Shown here: positions 1 through 10,985 of the stretch, piece after piece | How the letters are laid out: each line of letters opens with the position of its first letter | Numbering within the stretch: the stretch's first letter is position 1 | From: Locusta migratoria | Taxonomy: Eukaryota; Arthropoda; Insecta; Orthoptera; Acrididae | Assembly: GCA_026315105.1 (NCBI GenBank) | Contig: CM048745.1 | Coordinates: 786,637,390 to 786,701,389, forward strand | Reading direction: 5' to 3' | DNA length: 64,000 nt | The notes under the pieces: model-generated | Seen by the model: only the letters and a program-made list of their open reading frames with translations | What the model was told of the DNA's origin: nothing | The model's database searches: none | Made by a program: the position numbers and the translations under genes

Positions 1-309
1 AGTTAGAGTTTAGTGTATTCTCCCACATTTTAAATCACAACATACACAGGTTTTTAGAACGGCTAGGAACTGTGACCTGTGTACGGATGGATGCCGAGTT
101 TCTTCGCTCGCAGCTTCAGTGGCGTTGGCTTCGCTGGCAATGCTTGAGACTGCGGTGGGTGGGCGCCGCTGTTGTGGGCCGCTCGCGGGGGTGCAGCAGG
201 CGCCCTGTGCGTCTATTGCGCCCTCTAATCGGCCTGCGGCTGTGGCCAGCCCGGTAACTGCCCGCAAGGGGGTCGCCTTCCAAACCGTGGTGGATTGGGA
301 GGTCTCCTC
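1..309. other. GC-rich stretch of unknown origin, no gene
   Basis: The stretch from about 80 to 300 is clearly more GC-rich than the DNA around it. It is open in several overlapping frames on both strands, as expected of high GC content, and no frame resembles a known protein. It joins a LINE fragment abruptly at about 310, so it is probably a separate repeat or flank. No function can be assigned. Confidence 0.3.
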
Positions 310-1209
310 CAACAGAGGATCGAAAGCAACTGCAAAGCGATGTAGACAAAATTTCTAACGATTTAGGAGACAATCTGAATAGCTCTCTTAGATTTTTCGC
401 GGATGGTGCTGTCGTTTCTCGATTAGTGAAGTCAACAGAGGATCAAAAGCAACTGCAAAGCCATTTAGACAAAATTTCTACACGGTGCGAAAATTGACAG
501 TTGACACTAAATAATGAAAGGTGTGCAGTAATACACATGACCACTAAAAGAAATCCGATGAACTTCAATTACACGAAAAATCAGTCAAACATTAAGATTG
601 TAAATTCTACCAAATACCTAGAAGTTACAATTACGAACAACTTAGACTGGAGAGAACACATAGAAAATATTGTGGGGGAAGGCGAAGCAAAGGTTACGTT
701 TTACTGGTAGAACGCTTCGAAGATGCAACAGCTCCGCCAAAGAGACTGCCTACATCCACTTGTGCGTCCTCTTCTGGAGTACTGCTGCCCAGTCTGGGAC
801 CCTCACTAGGTGGGACTGACGGAAGACATTGAGAAGGTTCAAAGAAGGGCAGCTCGTATTGTTTTATCGCGTTACATGGGGGGAACGCGTCACGGAAATT
901 GTGCACGATTTGAAGTGGAAATCATTAAAGGAACGACGCTATTCTTTGCGGCGAGATCTATTTCCGAAATTCAATCACCGACTCTTACTTCTGAATGTGA
1001 AAATATTTTGCTCGCACCCACCTACATAGAAAGACATGACCATCCCAATAAAATAAGAGAAATTAGATCGAAAACGGGTGCGATTTGGGTGTTATTTCTT
1101 CCCGCGTGCTGTTAGAGAACGGAAAGGTAGAGAAAGTTTGTGGAAGTGGTTAATGAACCCTTTTCCAGGCACTTAAATGTGTTTTGCAGAGTATCTATGT
1201 AGATGTAGA
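310..1209 (+). mobile_element. Degenerate non-LTR retrotransposon (CR1/jockey-like), 3' RT part
   Basis: This is the C-terminal reverse-transcriptase region of a LINE, the enzyme that copies element RNA into nicked target DNA. The palm motif C reads FADGAVV instead of FADD, so one catalytic Asp is lost. Then come the conserved KYLxVTITNNLDWREHIENI block (about 620-675) and an IEKVQRRAARIVLSRY block (about 825-880), spread over three frames. The 3' end is the family tail GCAGAGTATCTATGTAGATG. The better copy at 26.76-27.39 kb gives the expected protein. The element is truncated at its 5' side, carries a 48-bp internal duplication (310-357 and 433-480) and cannot be active. The clade (CR1, L2 or jockey) is not resolved. 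Confidence 0.85.
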
Positions 1210-2390
1210 AATAAAAATTTTAGGTGCTGATCACTTTCAAGTTACGTCACTGAAAGCTTCCAAGACTGTCAGTTATCTCGAATTTTGGACAAATAACACT
1301 AATTTCAATTTAAAAAGTACGTAACTATGGTGACCTATAGAAAAGTACAATTTCATTATAAAATGATCCAGTTTCAAGAAATAATTGCCAAACTCACCTC
1401 CGAGTACTGTTCGTGTGAAATTTCAGAGTTGTACACTGATTCGGTTCAGAAGAAATATCTAGGCCTATCTTGTTAAAAAAATGGGAGAAACTACTGCGAA
1501 GCGGAACAGGTAAGAAGTAACAGTTTGAAAAAGAAAATAATTGTTCAGGAATTTGTTGTAAAATAACAAATTAGTCTAGCATATTCGGACAATCTAGGCC
1601 GTTGATCCTGCGTTTCATGTTTCCTTAGGCGGTTTGTTCTAAGTCCTTCCATTTGATGGCAGTCGATGTGTTTAACATTCAGCCTTAGAAGGACATGCAC
1701 CGGCCGCTGCCATTGTTTCGAGGAACAAAGTTATACAGCCGAGTACTTAGCTGGTGGGGCATTTACTACGCAGCAGCCACGCGACGCCAGCCAGGTAACG
1801 TGTATTTGATTGGAGGCCATTTCCGGCAGTGATAAGCCCCACAACTGTGCCACGGCAATTCGTGGAACTCAATCTCAGGTGAGCCTAATTGGACGGGGTG
1901 TCGCAAATACTGGAATGCCAATATGGGGTGTGGGCGTCCCCACGTCTAAATTACGAGATGTGTTCCGTTCGGTCGATGGCTTTGCAGGAACCACATGTGC
2001 TTCAGAGGTCACGTAACGCTACATTTCTAAAGAGTGAATTGCAAATAACTCATTAGGTTATTACGTTAACGTTTGTTAACTAGTATGTGTATCATTACAA
2101 ATACAGTAAACATGAGGAAACCTTGTGTCATTTTCACACCTAATTGTTGCCTCACCTTGAAGCAACGACTCATTAAGTTACTTACCCGTCGTTTGTTGGT
2201 GTGACGATAAGAAGTCGCGAAGTCGTTAATAGGTCGCTACAAGGTGACAATGTCAAACAAAATTTCACGAATTAATTTCGTCAGCGGACCTTGATTTCCT
2301 TACGTGATAAATTGCTAACTGAATGGTTTTATTTATTTTCAGGTATATACCCTCAATGATAATAACACTAGAGGCTAATCTCAGTCGCAC
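1210..2390. other. No gene or clear repeat seen
   Basis: AT-rich sequence with only short accidental reading frames, the longest about 68 codons at 1810-2016. No transposon termini, tRNA-like boxes or coding motifs were recognised. Confidence 0.4.
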
Positions 2391-2548
2391 GGGGGGGCAG
2401 TCGAGCGGTCTGGAGCGCCACGTTACGGATGGCGCGGCCTCCCGCGTCGGAGGTTCGATTTCACCCTTAAGTTATCCTTAAGTTAGTTTAACTCAGTTTA
2501 AGTAGTTTGTAAGACTAGGGACTGATGACCAATGTAGTTTAGAATTAC
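2391..2548 (+). repeat. tRNA-derived SINE (family C)
   Basis: The head has a degenerate A box (GAGCGGTCTGGAGCG) and a B box (GAGGTTCGATTTC, about 2449-2461). The body holds the AGTTTAAGTAGTTTGTAAG and ACTGATGACC signatures shared with copies at 45.25, 55.63, 59.15 and 61.31 kb. Short G-run at the 5' edge. SINEs of this kind are transcribed by RNA polymerase III and mobilised by LINE enzymes; this copy has lost its 3' tail. Confidence 0.75.
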
Positions 2549-2707
2549 AATTTTCACTTTAGGTGAAGAAATCTGCTAAAGTATGTGGGCTTTCGACCAT
2601 TTCGATTTGTCAGGTGTTTATAATAATTAGAAATATTCACGTGTCGGACTATTTAATCGAAAATTAAAATTGGAGCTGCCACTCGCTGTCTACGAATTAT
2701 GTAAAGA

Positions 2708-2800
2708 CTAGCTGATAGTTCGCTGTTGCCTGTGTATTTAGTTGTTACATACTCTCCTAGTCCATCTCCCCTCCGATTCTGTCCTATCTCTCTGGCATAA
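2708..2800 (-). mobile_element. Degenerate Helitron 3' end
   Basis: On the minus strand the sequence ends in CTAG followed by T, and just upstream is the decayed GC-rich hairpin region seen intact at 45.21 and 46.85 kb. The next ~60 bp on the plus strand resemble the copy at 22.43-22.53 kb, including a shared TCCATCTCC segment. Non-autonomous scrap; identification depends on comparison with the better ends in this window. Confidence 0.4.
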
Positions 2801-3187
2801 TTCTACCTTTCCCGTTTTTCGCCCCCCCCTCTTTCTTTTCGGCCTTTCTCTCTGTTTGTTCCGTCTCTTCATCGTTAGTTCATTTCCTCCTAAACCTAGC
2901 TATCAAAACATCTATTTCTATTAACTTTCGTGATGATGAGTGAAATACTGTCAAAGTTACTTGCAAGTTGCCCTTTGCCATGCACGCTGACTTGCGGTTT
3001 ACACAAACCATCTCCATGAAAACATCATTCAACAGCAAACTTTGTAGTAGTTAGTAAAACTGTGTAACTAAAGTACCCTCAGCCATTCAGATACAAAATG
3101 TTATGTTGAAAGCCACCTTCCTGTTGTTTGGAATGTCAACTGTGCAAAATTTCAGTAGGATCTAAATAGGAGTAGAGAAGTGTAAAA

Positions 3188-3230
<43 letters not shown>

Positions 3231-3483
3231 ATCATATACAATGGCACTCTCCTTTATAATTAATGAGAATGGTCAGATTGAAAGTAGGTTTGTGTTCTTA
3301 CATTTAAATTATGAAGCATCATAGGACTGTGTTATCCTTTTTCTTTCTACGGCTACAGCTCCCAAACAAATTTGTATTTCGGGTTCCATTCGAGGGGTAT
3401 AAGATGTAAGAGTAAGATTTTATATATTTTTCAATTATTCAGCTGTTACTTAGGTTTTCATATTCTGTTTACTCTTGTATTAA
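2801..3483. other. No gene; AT-rich with a microsatellite
   Basis: Contains a pyrimidine-rich patch near 2820-2900 and the AAAT microsatellite listed separately. No reading frame above about 60 codons and no recognised element. Confidence 0.4.
3185..3232 (+). repeat. (AAAT)n microsatellite
   Basis: Twelve near-perfect tetranucleotide units. Such tails often mark the 3' end of a LINE or SINE, but the sequence upstream was not recognised as one. Confidence 0.9.
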
Positions 3484-5475
3484 AAATTTTACAACCATGA
3501 CTTATCAAACTGATGGTTCTGTAATTTTCACACCTGTCTGCACCTGACTTCTTTGGGATGGGGTTTATTCCATTTTCCTTAAAGTCTTAGGGTATTTCTC
3601 CTGTCTCATACATCCTGCACACCAGATCAAATAGTTTTGTCGTGGCTGGCTCTCTCAGAGACTTTAGTACCTCTGAGGGTATGTCATCTACTCCTGGGGC
3701 CTTGTTCCGACCTAGGTCTTTCAGGGATCTATCAAATTCAACTCACAGTATCCGTATTTCATCTTGATATACTTCCCCTTCCCATCCTACAACATCGTCT
3801 CTCAGTTCATTTCCTTTGTAGAGGTGCTCTATGTACTCTTTCCACCTTTCAGCTTTCCCTTCTTTGCTGAGAACTGGTTTCCCGTCTGAGTTCTTGATAT
3901 TCGTAGAGCTGTTTTTCTTGTCCCCAAATGTCTCTTTTATTTTCCTGTAGGCGGTATCTACTTTTCCCATTCTTATACATTCTACTACAAATTTGCATTT
4001 GGCTTCTAGCCACTCTTCCTTAGACATTTTGCACTTACTGTCAATCTCATTTACTTCATTTTTATATTTTCTGTTTTCATCAATTAAATTTAATATTTCC
4101 TGTGATATCCAAGGATTTTTTGTAGGTCTTACCTTTATACCTATTTTGTCCTCTGCTGCCTTCACTATTTCATCTCTCAATGCTACCCATAACTCTTCTA
4201 CTGTTTTATTTCCCCCTGTTTCTGTCAATTATTGCCTAAAGCTCCCTCTGAAATTCTCCGGAACTTCACGTTCCTTTAATTTATCTAGGTCCCATCTCCT
4301 TATTTTCCTACCTTTCTGCAGTTTTTTCAGTTTCAGCCTACAGTTCATGATTAACAAGTTATGGCCAGAGTCTATATCTGCCCCTGAGTATGTCTTACAG
4401 TTTAAAACCTGGTTCCGAAATCTATGTCTTACCATTATAAAATCTATCTGATACCTTCCAGTGTCTCCTGGTCTCTTCCGCGTATATAACCTTCTTTTGT
4501 GATTCTTAAACCAGATGTTAATTGCGATTAAATCATGTTCCGTGCAAAATTCTACCAGGCGACTTCCTCTTTCATTCCTTCTGACCAGTCCATATCCACC
4601 TACTAATTTTCTTCTCTTCCTTTTTCTACTACCGAATTCCAGTGTCCCATCACAATTAAGTTTTCCTCTCCCTTAACTGTCTGAATAATTTCCTTTAACT
4701 CCTCATACATTTCTTCAATCTCCTCATCATCGGCAGAGCTAGTTGGCATATAAACCTGGATTACTGTTGTCTGTGTTGGCTTCGTATCTATCTTCACAAT
4801 AATAATGAGATCACTGTGCTGCTCATAGTAGTTTACCCGCATTCATATTTTCTTATTCATTACCAGTCCTATTCCTGTGATACCCCGAACTGATTTTGTA
4901 TTTATAATCCTGTACTCACCTGACCAGAAATCCTGTTCATCCTGCCACCGAACTTCACTAATCCCCACTATATCGAACTTCAACCTATCCATTTCCCTTT
5001 TTAAATTTTCTAATTTTCCTACCCGATTAAGGGATCTAACATTCCACTCTCCGATCCGTAGAATGCCAGTATTGTCTTTCCTGATGACAACATCCTCCTG
5101 GGTAGTCCCCGCCCGGAGATCCGAATGGGGGACTATTTTACCTCCGGAATATTTTACCCGAGAGGATGCCATCAGCATATTTCCATACAGTAGAGCTGCA
5201 TGTCCTCGGGAAAAGTAACGGCTGTAGTTTCCCCTTGCTTTCAGCCGTTCGCAGTAACTGTGTGGCAAAGCCACATTAGCTGATGTTACAAGGCCAGCTC
5301 AGTCAATCATCCAGACTGTTGCCCCTGTAACTACGGAAAAGGCTGCTGCCCCTCTTCAGGAACCACACGTTTGTCTGGCCTCTCCACAGATACCCCTCCG
5401 CTGTGGTTGCACTTACGGTACGGCTATCTACATCGTTGAAGCACTCAAGCCACCCCACCTCGGCAATTTCTGTGG
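3484..5475 (-). mobile_element. RTE-type LINE, 5' two-thirds, decayed
   Basis: Read on the minus strand. The APE-type endonuclease comes first, at 5274-4843 (GEWNVRSLNRVGKLENLKRE, then FDIVGISEVRW) and 4842-4603 (VIQVYMPTSS, then VMGHWNSVV). A linker at 4435-3743 (KNPWISQEILNLIDENRKYK, TAYRKIKETFGDKK) leads into the start of the RT domain, with KAPGVDDIPSEVL-like sequence around 3700. The copy stops at about 3484 near the YRTISLIS block, so the palm and C-terminus are missing. An in-frame TGA follows NKKI at 4843, a stop separates 4229 from 4228, a frameshift lies between 4602 and 4436, and the endonuclease GDWN motif reads GHWN. About 200 bp of 5' leader lies at 5275-5475. Same family as the copies at 29.3-32.5 kb. 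Confidence 0.88.
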
Positions 5476-5500
5476 TTCATGGGGGTGGAACTCGTATGTA

Positions 5501-5715
5501 GATGACATAAAAGTTTTCTGGATGTTGTACTGCGTCATGATGTAAGGAGGCTATTACTTTAATAACTAACGTTTCGGCCAACGTTACAGTGGCTTGGCTC
5601 ACATCAGTACAGCCAGATGAAGGCCAGTGTAATGTTGGCTGAAACGTCGGTTATTAAAGTAATAGCCTCCTTACATCATGACTCGGTACAACACCCAGAA
5701 AACTTTTATGTCATC
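5501..5715. mobile_element. Fold-back element carrying paired pLTR-like hairpins
   Basis: Long imperfect inverted repeat: the arm starting GATGACATAAAAGTTTTCTG at 5501 is mirrored at about 5696-5715, and pairing continues inward for roughly 90 bp per arm. Each arm contains a hairpin followed by GAAACGT: 5571-5607 on the minus strand and 5614-5650 on the plus strand. The same hairpin type occurs beside Penelope-like sequences at 51.23 kb and 12.72 kb, so I infer an inverted pair of Penelope-type terminal repeats. No coding capacity. No clear target-site duplication found. Confidence 0.6.
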
Positions 5716-6141
5716 TGACTCTGGCCGCGGAAGCCTATGAAATTATATCGTTTGTAGATATCCAAAATAGAATTTATAAAGCTATAATTTTTAGTGTTCA
5801 TAGAGAGTAAAGAGGAAGGTACGTTGATTGTTCTTCTCCTTTTCCCTGTATAGTTCTGATCATGACTACAAGGTCAGTCGAAAACGGTTGACGTAGTAAA
5901 GAGAGAAGCGATCCTGGCAAAACAGTAACAATGTTCCGTATAAAAAGAGATGGCACCCAGCAACATGTATAAATTGTTAATTTCGATGCCTCTCCGATCT
6001 ATGCCAAGATCCGCGAGGTGGGAGGGAGAGGGTGGTAATATTTAGCTTGGAAGGTTCGCGTCTTCAAAAAAGTTGAGCAATGTGTAGAGCTTCCAACGAT
6101 GACTCGATTCATCATAATATGGACTAAGATTTACGGTATAG
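5716..6141. other. No gene or recognised repeat
   Basis: Mixed-composition sequence without tRNA-like boxes, termini or a credible reading frame. Confidence 0.4.
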
Positions 6142-6320
6142 CTCAGTAAATAATGCCTGAGATGGATTTTCGTCTCAAATATGTGAAAGACATTATTGAT
6201 AAATATGAAGCAATGAATTAAAATTTGTGGTGCGACCGGGAATCGAACCCGAACCTTCAGGATTTCTAGGCAGACGTCTTAACAGTCAGACCACCACACC
6301 AGTATCGATTAAAGCGCCTT
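6142..6320 (-). repeat. tRNA-derived repeat (family E), copy 1
   Basis: The minus strand reads a tRNA-like head with GGTTCGGGTTCGATTCCCGG (B box) followed by CACAAATTTTAATTCATTGC and a body ending near TTATTTACTGAGC. The body and head recur at 6727-6905 with an offset of about 582 bp. The anticodon arm is not a clean 5-bp stem, so this is a SINE-like repeat and not a working tRNA gene. Confidence 0.7.
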
Positions 6321-6630
6321 TGAATAGTCTCAGTACTGCCAAGTCTCTCCATGCAGCGGAATAGCACCTCGGCAATGGACATGGTAGAACAACCCTGTTT
6401 AGGTGATAAAAAGGTAAAGCAGTCAACAATCCTAAGATTGGTTTGAACACCACAGTGCTTTACTAGACATGGTCCTGTTTGCCTTCCTCCGACCTTGGAA
6501 CTGACTTACCCAGCCAGTTATAGGGGGACCTACAGTTTAACGTGGGTTCCGAACCACGGTGCTACTCAGTATTTTTCACATCAACCCTGCTAGAGGTGAT
6601 AGAAATGGAAAGTGACAGATAAAAATCCTA

Positions 6631-6705
6631 GGACCTGTCGGGGATCGAACCCGCGACGTTTGGATTTGGAGTCTGGCACTCTACCACAGTGCTACGGAGC
6701 CGCAC
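6631..6705 (-). repeat. tRNA-Trp-like relic
   Basis: The minus strand gives a D-arm-like GTAGCACTGTGGTAGAGTG, an anticodon region GACTCCAAATC (CCA would be Trp) and a good T-arm with GGGTTCGATCCCC. The acceptor ends do not pair, so it is a tRNA-derived repeat or pseudogene. It lies between the two E copies in the same orientation. Confidence 0.55.
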
Positions 6706-6726
6706 TAGATAAATATCAATTTAATA

Positions 6727-6905
6727 CAAATAAACAATCCCTGAGACGGATTTTCGTCTGAAACATGTAAAAGACATTATTGATAAATATGAAGCGACGA
6801 ATTAAAATTTGTGGCGCGGCCGGGAATCGAACGTGGACCTCCATGCTTAATAGGCAGTCTTAACCGTTAGATCACCACACCACTATTCCAAGGTGCCTTA
6901 ATCGT
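6727..6905 (-). repeat. tRNA-derived repeat (family E), copy 2
   Basis: Second copy of the unit at 6142-6320: the same body (GAGACGGATTTTCGTCTGAAA, AAAGACATTATTGATAAATA) and the same tRNA-like head, with a decayed B box (GTTCGATTCCCGG region, about 6816-6832). Shared flanking body suggests a local duplication of a larger segment, or two insertions of one family. Confidence 0.7.
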
Positions 6906-7509
6906 TAGTCGTCTGGTGGTCTAACGGATGGCTTAGAACGAGGAAAAAAATAATGTTGTAGCCGTGAAGGCCTCAGCAGAACCTTGAAACAGCAATGCAA
7001 CTGTAACGAAGGAGAGTAGAAGGACGCACAAATAAGACAGTTTGGAAAGTCAAAAATTCATTTCATCACGTATAAACGGAATGGTTATAGAAGGTTGTAC
7101 CAAAGGATAACAATATTGAAAAATAAGTTAGAAATCGAAATTTCCTTATTTATATTCCAAGCACCTATCATTTACTTTATTATGATTTGGGGAAAAAATT
7201 GTACAAAAAACAAGAACAAAAAGCCACAGGAGAGGCATTTTTTAATCTATTTACTTTATCTATTTTATATCATACACGAATTACATAGTGCACTTCTTGC
7301 CCACACAGAAATAAAAATGCTTATTGAAATTGAGCACTACAACAATCAAAACAGATTGAGGTATTAACTGTGGGAGCAGAATACTAAACGAGAAAACGAA
7401 GTCTGAGGATGTTATCACGCAGTAAGAAGTGCTCGCGAGAAAATAAAAAAGAATAAAATATAATAAAAAGCATTGGTGCTTAGTGGCTAAGCGTTTAGCT
7501 TTTGAATAG

Positions 7510-7515
<6 letters not shown>
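6906..7515. other. No gene; AT-rich
   Basis: A 90-codon frame at 7095-7367 is rich in Ile, Tyr, Leu and Lys, as chance translation of AT-rich DNA would be, and matches nothing recognised. Confidence 0.4.

Positions 7516-7563
<48 letters not shown>
7516..7563 (+). repeat. Poly(A) run of about 48 bases
   Basis: Uninterrupted A-tract directly after CAGC. It could be the tail of a retroposed copy, but no source transcript or TSD was identified. It produces spurious poly-Phe frames on the minus strand. Confidence 0.95.
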
Positions 7564-7567
<4 letters not shown>

Positions 7568-7624
7568 GGACAAACACGATCAGCGTCCGCAACGAACAGA
7601 ACTAGCCATAGAGAGGAGAAAAAT

Positions 7625-7735
7625 ACGGTTAAGACGTCTGCGTAGCGAGCACGGAGGTCCGGGTTCGATTTCCGGCCGCACCGCAAATTTTAATTCATTG
7701 ATTCATATTTGTGAAAACGTTTTTTTAGTTGCTAG
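7625..7735 (+). repeat. tRNA-derived repeat (family E), copy 3
   Basis: Plus-strand tRNA-like 3' half with TTAAGACGTCTGCGTAGCGA, B box TCCGGGTTCGATTTCCGG (7656-7673) and the E signature GCAAATTTTAATTCATTGAT. No matching acceptor 5' half, hence not a tRNA gene. Confidence 0.65.
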
Positions 7736-8125
7736 AAAGGTCTGATTTTGCAGGTAGCCTACAGGCAGTTGTACGGTTTGGACTTTATTGCCTGTCTGCG
7801 TAACAGGAAGACGCGGGTCAGCTGTGGGAGAGGCGTCACGTAGAATATTGTGCGGCGCCGGCGGCCAGGGGGGGGGGGGGGGGGGGAAGAGGAAGAAGGA
7901 GACAGACAAGTTGTCGGCCAGTGCGCACTTTATTACGCGCCACAAACTTGGTCCGGGCGCGCGCGGCGTCGCAGTCCCTCCACCCGCGGCCCGCGGCTGC
8001 CAATCGATAGCCCCGCGACACTCGCTTGTTCGTTTACTCGCGCCGCAGCCGGCGTCCTAGAGCTGGGGGGGAGGGGGGGGGGGGGAGCGATACACTCGCT
8101 GCAGCCGCGCGAGCGTGAAAGTCTC
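7736..8125. other. GC-rich, G-run containing stretch, no gene
   Basis: Includes a 19-base G run at 7868-7886 and broken G runs at 8065-8085. Frames of 60-120 codons exist on both strands at once and are low-complexity (Gly/Arg or Pro), so none is accepted as coding. It leads into the tandem repeat that starts at 8126. Confidence 0.5.
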
Positions 8126-8862
8126 CCCTCTGCTGCTGGTGTCGGCTCAGGTGCAAGAAAGAAGCAGGGCAATTTGTGTACCCAGGAGGCACTTTCCGAG
8201 GATAACAGGAAACTGTAGTCTTATTTACATTACGTGGGTGGATAAAGTAATGCAAGGACGTTCAAGTTGTAAGACCTCCATTTCCTTTCTTCTGATAGAA
8301 ACGTGTTGTTTTCAAATCCGCATGCTTTGTGAATACGTTTTCAGCGCTGTACAGCACATGAAACTTTAGAGGCATCGGAGAGAGATAGGTTTGTTACTGA
8401 TATTTAATATGGCATCGTCCTAACTACCATCGACGGAAATTAATAGCCATTTTAGAGAGACAAGTCATGATTGGGTCATGCATGTGTCCAGTGTGCGACA
8501 GTTCAGAGAAGTCAGAAGTGATGCGACAACACACCTAAGACAATCTCGGCCTCGAACCAGCCTGTCTGACGAAATCATCGAGAGGACGGAGAGAGTTTTG
8601 TAGGATCGCCCAAGGACTATGGAGCATTTCGACTCCAAAGTTGGCATTTCCTACATGAGAACCTTCAAATGCGAAATGTGTCCTCGTGGGTGCCAGGATG
8701 CGCTTGTGGCATTCTGGCAAGCAATGTTGAGGCGTTATAACGTCATGAATAGGACTTTCCGCCATCTTCAGGGTGAGTCGCAAGACTGCCGACAAGGTGC
8801 CAGGCACGTTCTTGTTTGTCCCAGTGCGGCGGCACTGCGCATGCGGGCCACAGAAGTTGGTT
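8126..8862 (+). repeat. 737-bp tandem repeat, copy 1
   Basis: Starts CCCTCTGCTGCTGGTGTCGG and is repeated from 8863 with the same order of landmarks: GGCTCAGGTGCAAGAAAGAA, GAGGATAACAGGAAACTGTA, CATCGACGGAAATTAAT, GGAGCATTTCGACTCCAAAG and CTGCGCATGCGGG. Near the end, CGCCATCTTCAGGGTGAGTC is the edge of a pLTR-like hairpin (minus strand). An 85-codon frame at 8619-8876 is not preserved in copy 2, which argues against a host gene. Source element not recognised. Confidence 0.8.
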
Positions 8863-9141
8863 CCCTCTGCTGTTAGTGGTGTTGGCTCAGGTGCAAGAAA
8901 GAAGCAGCACAATTTGTATACGCAGGAGGCCCTTTCCGAGGATAACAGGAAACTGTAGTCTCATTTACATTACGTAGGTGGATAAAGTAATACAAGGGAC
9001 GTTCTAGTTGTAAGACCTCCGTTTCCTTTCTTCTGATGGAAACGCGAGGTTTTGAGATACGCGTGCAATGTTTGTGAATACGTTATAACACTGTGCAGCA
9101 CATGAAACTAGCGCCATCGGAGAGATAGGATTGTTACTGAT

Positions 9142-10396
9142 CTACATCTACATATATACTCCGCAATTCACCGTAAGGTACGTAGCTGAGGGTACACTGT
9201 ACCACTACTGGGCATTTCTTTTACTATTCCACTCCCAAATAGAACGAGGAAAAAAAGAATGCTTATATGCCTACGTAAGAGCCCTAATTTCTCTTATCTT
9301 ATCTTTGTGATCACCACGCGAAATGTAAGTAGGCGGCAGCAAGATCGTACTACACTCAGCTTCATATTCCGGCCCTCTAAATGTCCTCAACAGAAATTCA
9401 TGGAAAGAACGTCATCTTTCCTCCACCGATCCCCAATTGAGTTGCCGGAGCATTTCTGTGACACTCGCGCGTTGGTCGAACCTACCAGTAACAAACCTAG
9501 TTGCTCGCCTCTAAACTGCCTCTATTTCTTCCTTTAAACTGATCTGCTGCGTGTCCCAAACACTTGAGCAATACTCAAGACGTGGTCGTACAAGCGTTTT
9601 ATACCCGCTCTCCTTTACAGGTGAAGTACATCTTCCCAGAATTCTCCCAATAAACCTAACTCGGCTGTTCGCCTTACTCACAACTGTCCTTACATGTTCG
9701 TTCCATTTCATATCGCTCTGCAATGTTACGCCTAGATATTTGAACGACGCGACAGCATCAAGAAACTCACTACTAATGCTGTATTCGAACATTATGGGAT
9801 TGTTTTCCGTACTCATGCGCATCACCTTACATTTTTCTACATTGAGAGCTAGCTGCCATTCTTCGCACCAACTAGAAATTTTGTCTAAGTCATCCTGTAT
9901 GCTATTACAGTCAGTTAAAGACGACACCCGCCCATACACCACAGCATGATCAGCAAACAGCCAGGAATTACAAGTTACTCTGTCCATCAGATCATTATAT
10001 AGATAGAAAATAATATCAGTCCTATCACACTCCCCTGGGGCACGCTGACAATGCATTCGTCTCTGATGAACACTCGCCGTCGAGAACAACGTACTGCGTT
10101 CTATTACTTAGGAAGTCTTCCTGCCATTCACAAATCTGCGAACCTATTCCATAAGCTCGTATCTTCGTTAGCAGTCTGCAGTGTGGTACCGCGTCGAACG
10201 CCTTTTTGAAGTCGAGAAAAATACAATCCACCTGTTGCCCTACATCCATGGCTCGCAAGATGTCATGTGAGAAAAGGGCAAGCTGAATTTCACATGAACG
10301 ATGTTTCCTAAATCTGTGCTGATTCATAGAAAGAAGCTTTTCCGTTTCAAGGAAATTTTCTATATTTGAACTGAGAATATGCTCTAAAATCCTACA
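9142..10396 (-). mobile_element. CR1/jockey-like LINE, RT domain and 3' end
   Basis: Read on the minus strand. The 10327-10025 frame has NQHRFRKHRSCE and palm motif A (FLDFKKAFDAVPH, both Asp present). After a frameshift near 10040 the 10089-9511 frame has the motif C region as FADHAVV instead of FADD (second catalytic Asp to His), then SSWCEEWQLALNVEKCKVMR, KYLGVTLQSDMKWNEHV and VRPRLEYCSSVWD. The C-terminus decays toward 9250, and the 3' end is the GTAGATGTAG tail at 9142. The sequence is 5'-truncated at about 10396. It is inserted in copy 2 of the 737-bp repeat, so it is younger than that duplication or inserted in only one unit. Same family as 23.96-25.35 and 42.24-43.11 kb. Confidence 0.9.
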
Positions 10397-10869
10397 TGAT
10401 AATATGGCAACATTCTAAGCACCATCGACGGAAATTAATCGCCGGCTTAGAGAGACAAGTGGTGATTGGGTTATGCATGTGTCCAATGTGCGGCAGTTCA
10501 GAGTGGTTGCGACAGTTCAGAACAGTCAGAAGTGATGCGACAACACACTTCAGACGATCTCGGCCTCGCAACAGCCTAAATTATCGAGCGGATGGAGAGA
10601 ATTTGGTAGGATCGCTCAAGGACTGTGGAGCATTTTGACTCCAAAGTTGGCATTTCCTACATGAGAACCTTCAAATGCGAAATATGTCCTGGTGGGTGCC
10701 AGGATGCGCTTGTGGCATTTTGCAGGCAATGTTGAGGTTTGATGACGTCAAGAACAGGACTTTCTTTCCTTCGATTGAGATAATGGAAGAGACATGCCGT
10801 TTCCAATCTTAAAACGGAGCACAAACCAGCTCAATGAAAGAGATTTTCCAATGGTCCAATCAGACTACA

Positions 10870-10985
10870 AAAGATGCCAATAAATTTTGGCCATGCAGCC
10901 GCGCGAATTCAGTTTCTTCCAATATTTCGGCTGAGTAACGGTCGGCCATTTTCAGGATGAGTCGCAAGATTGCTGACAAGTTGCC
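10870..10985 (-). mobile_element. Penelope-type pLTR-like fragment
   Basis: The minus strand runs CTTGCGACTCATCCTGAAAA, a hairpin GGCCGAC-loop-CAGCC followed by GAAATATTGG, then AATTCGCGCGGCTGCA. The same ordered sequence lies on the plus strand at about 12700-12800 next to a Penelope-like coding fragment. That adjacency is the basis for the pLTR label. Confidence 0.5.

Noticed and set aside
1810..2016. 68-codon frame as a small gene
   Set aside because: No motif, no preserved context, and length expected by chance.
3993..4451. 152-codon plus-strand frame
   Set aside because: Antisense shadow of the minus-strand RTE linker region.
7281..7686. Minus-strand frames of 103 and 63 codons with long Phe runs
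   Set aside because: They are translations of the poly(A) run at 7516-7563.
7788..8255. Several 60-120-codon overlapping frames
   Set aside because: GC-rich low-complexity DNA with G runs; frames on both strands at once, not retained in the tandem copy.
9551..9949. 132-codon plus-strand frame
   Set aside because: Antisense shadow of the LINE RT on the minus strand.
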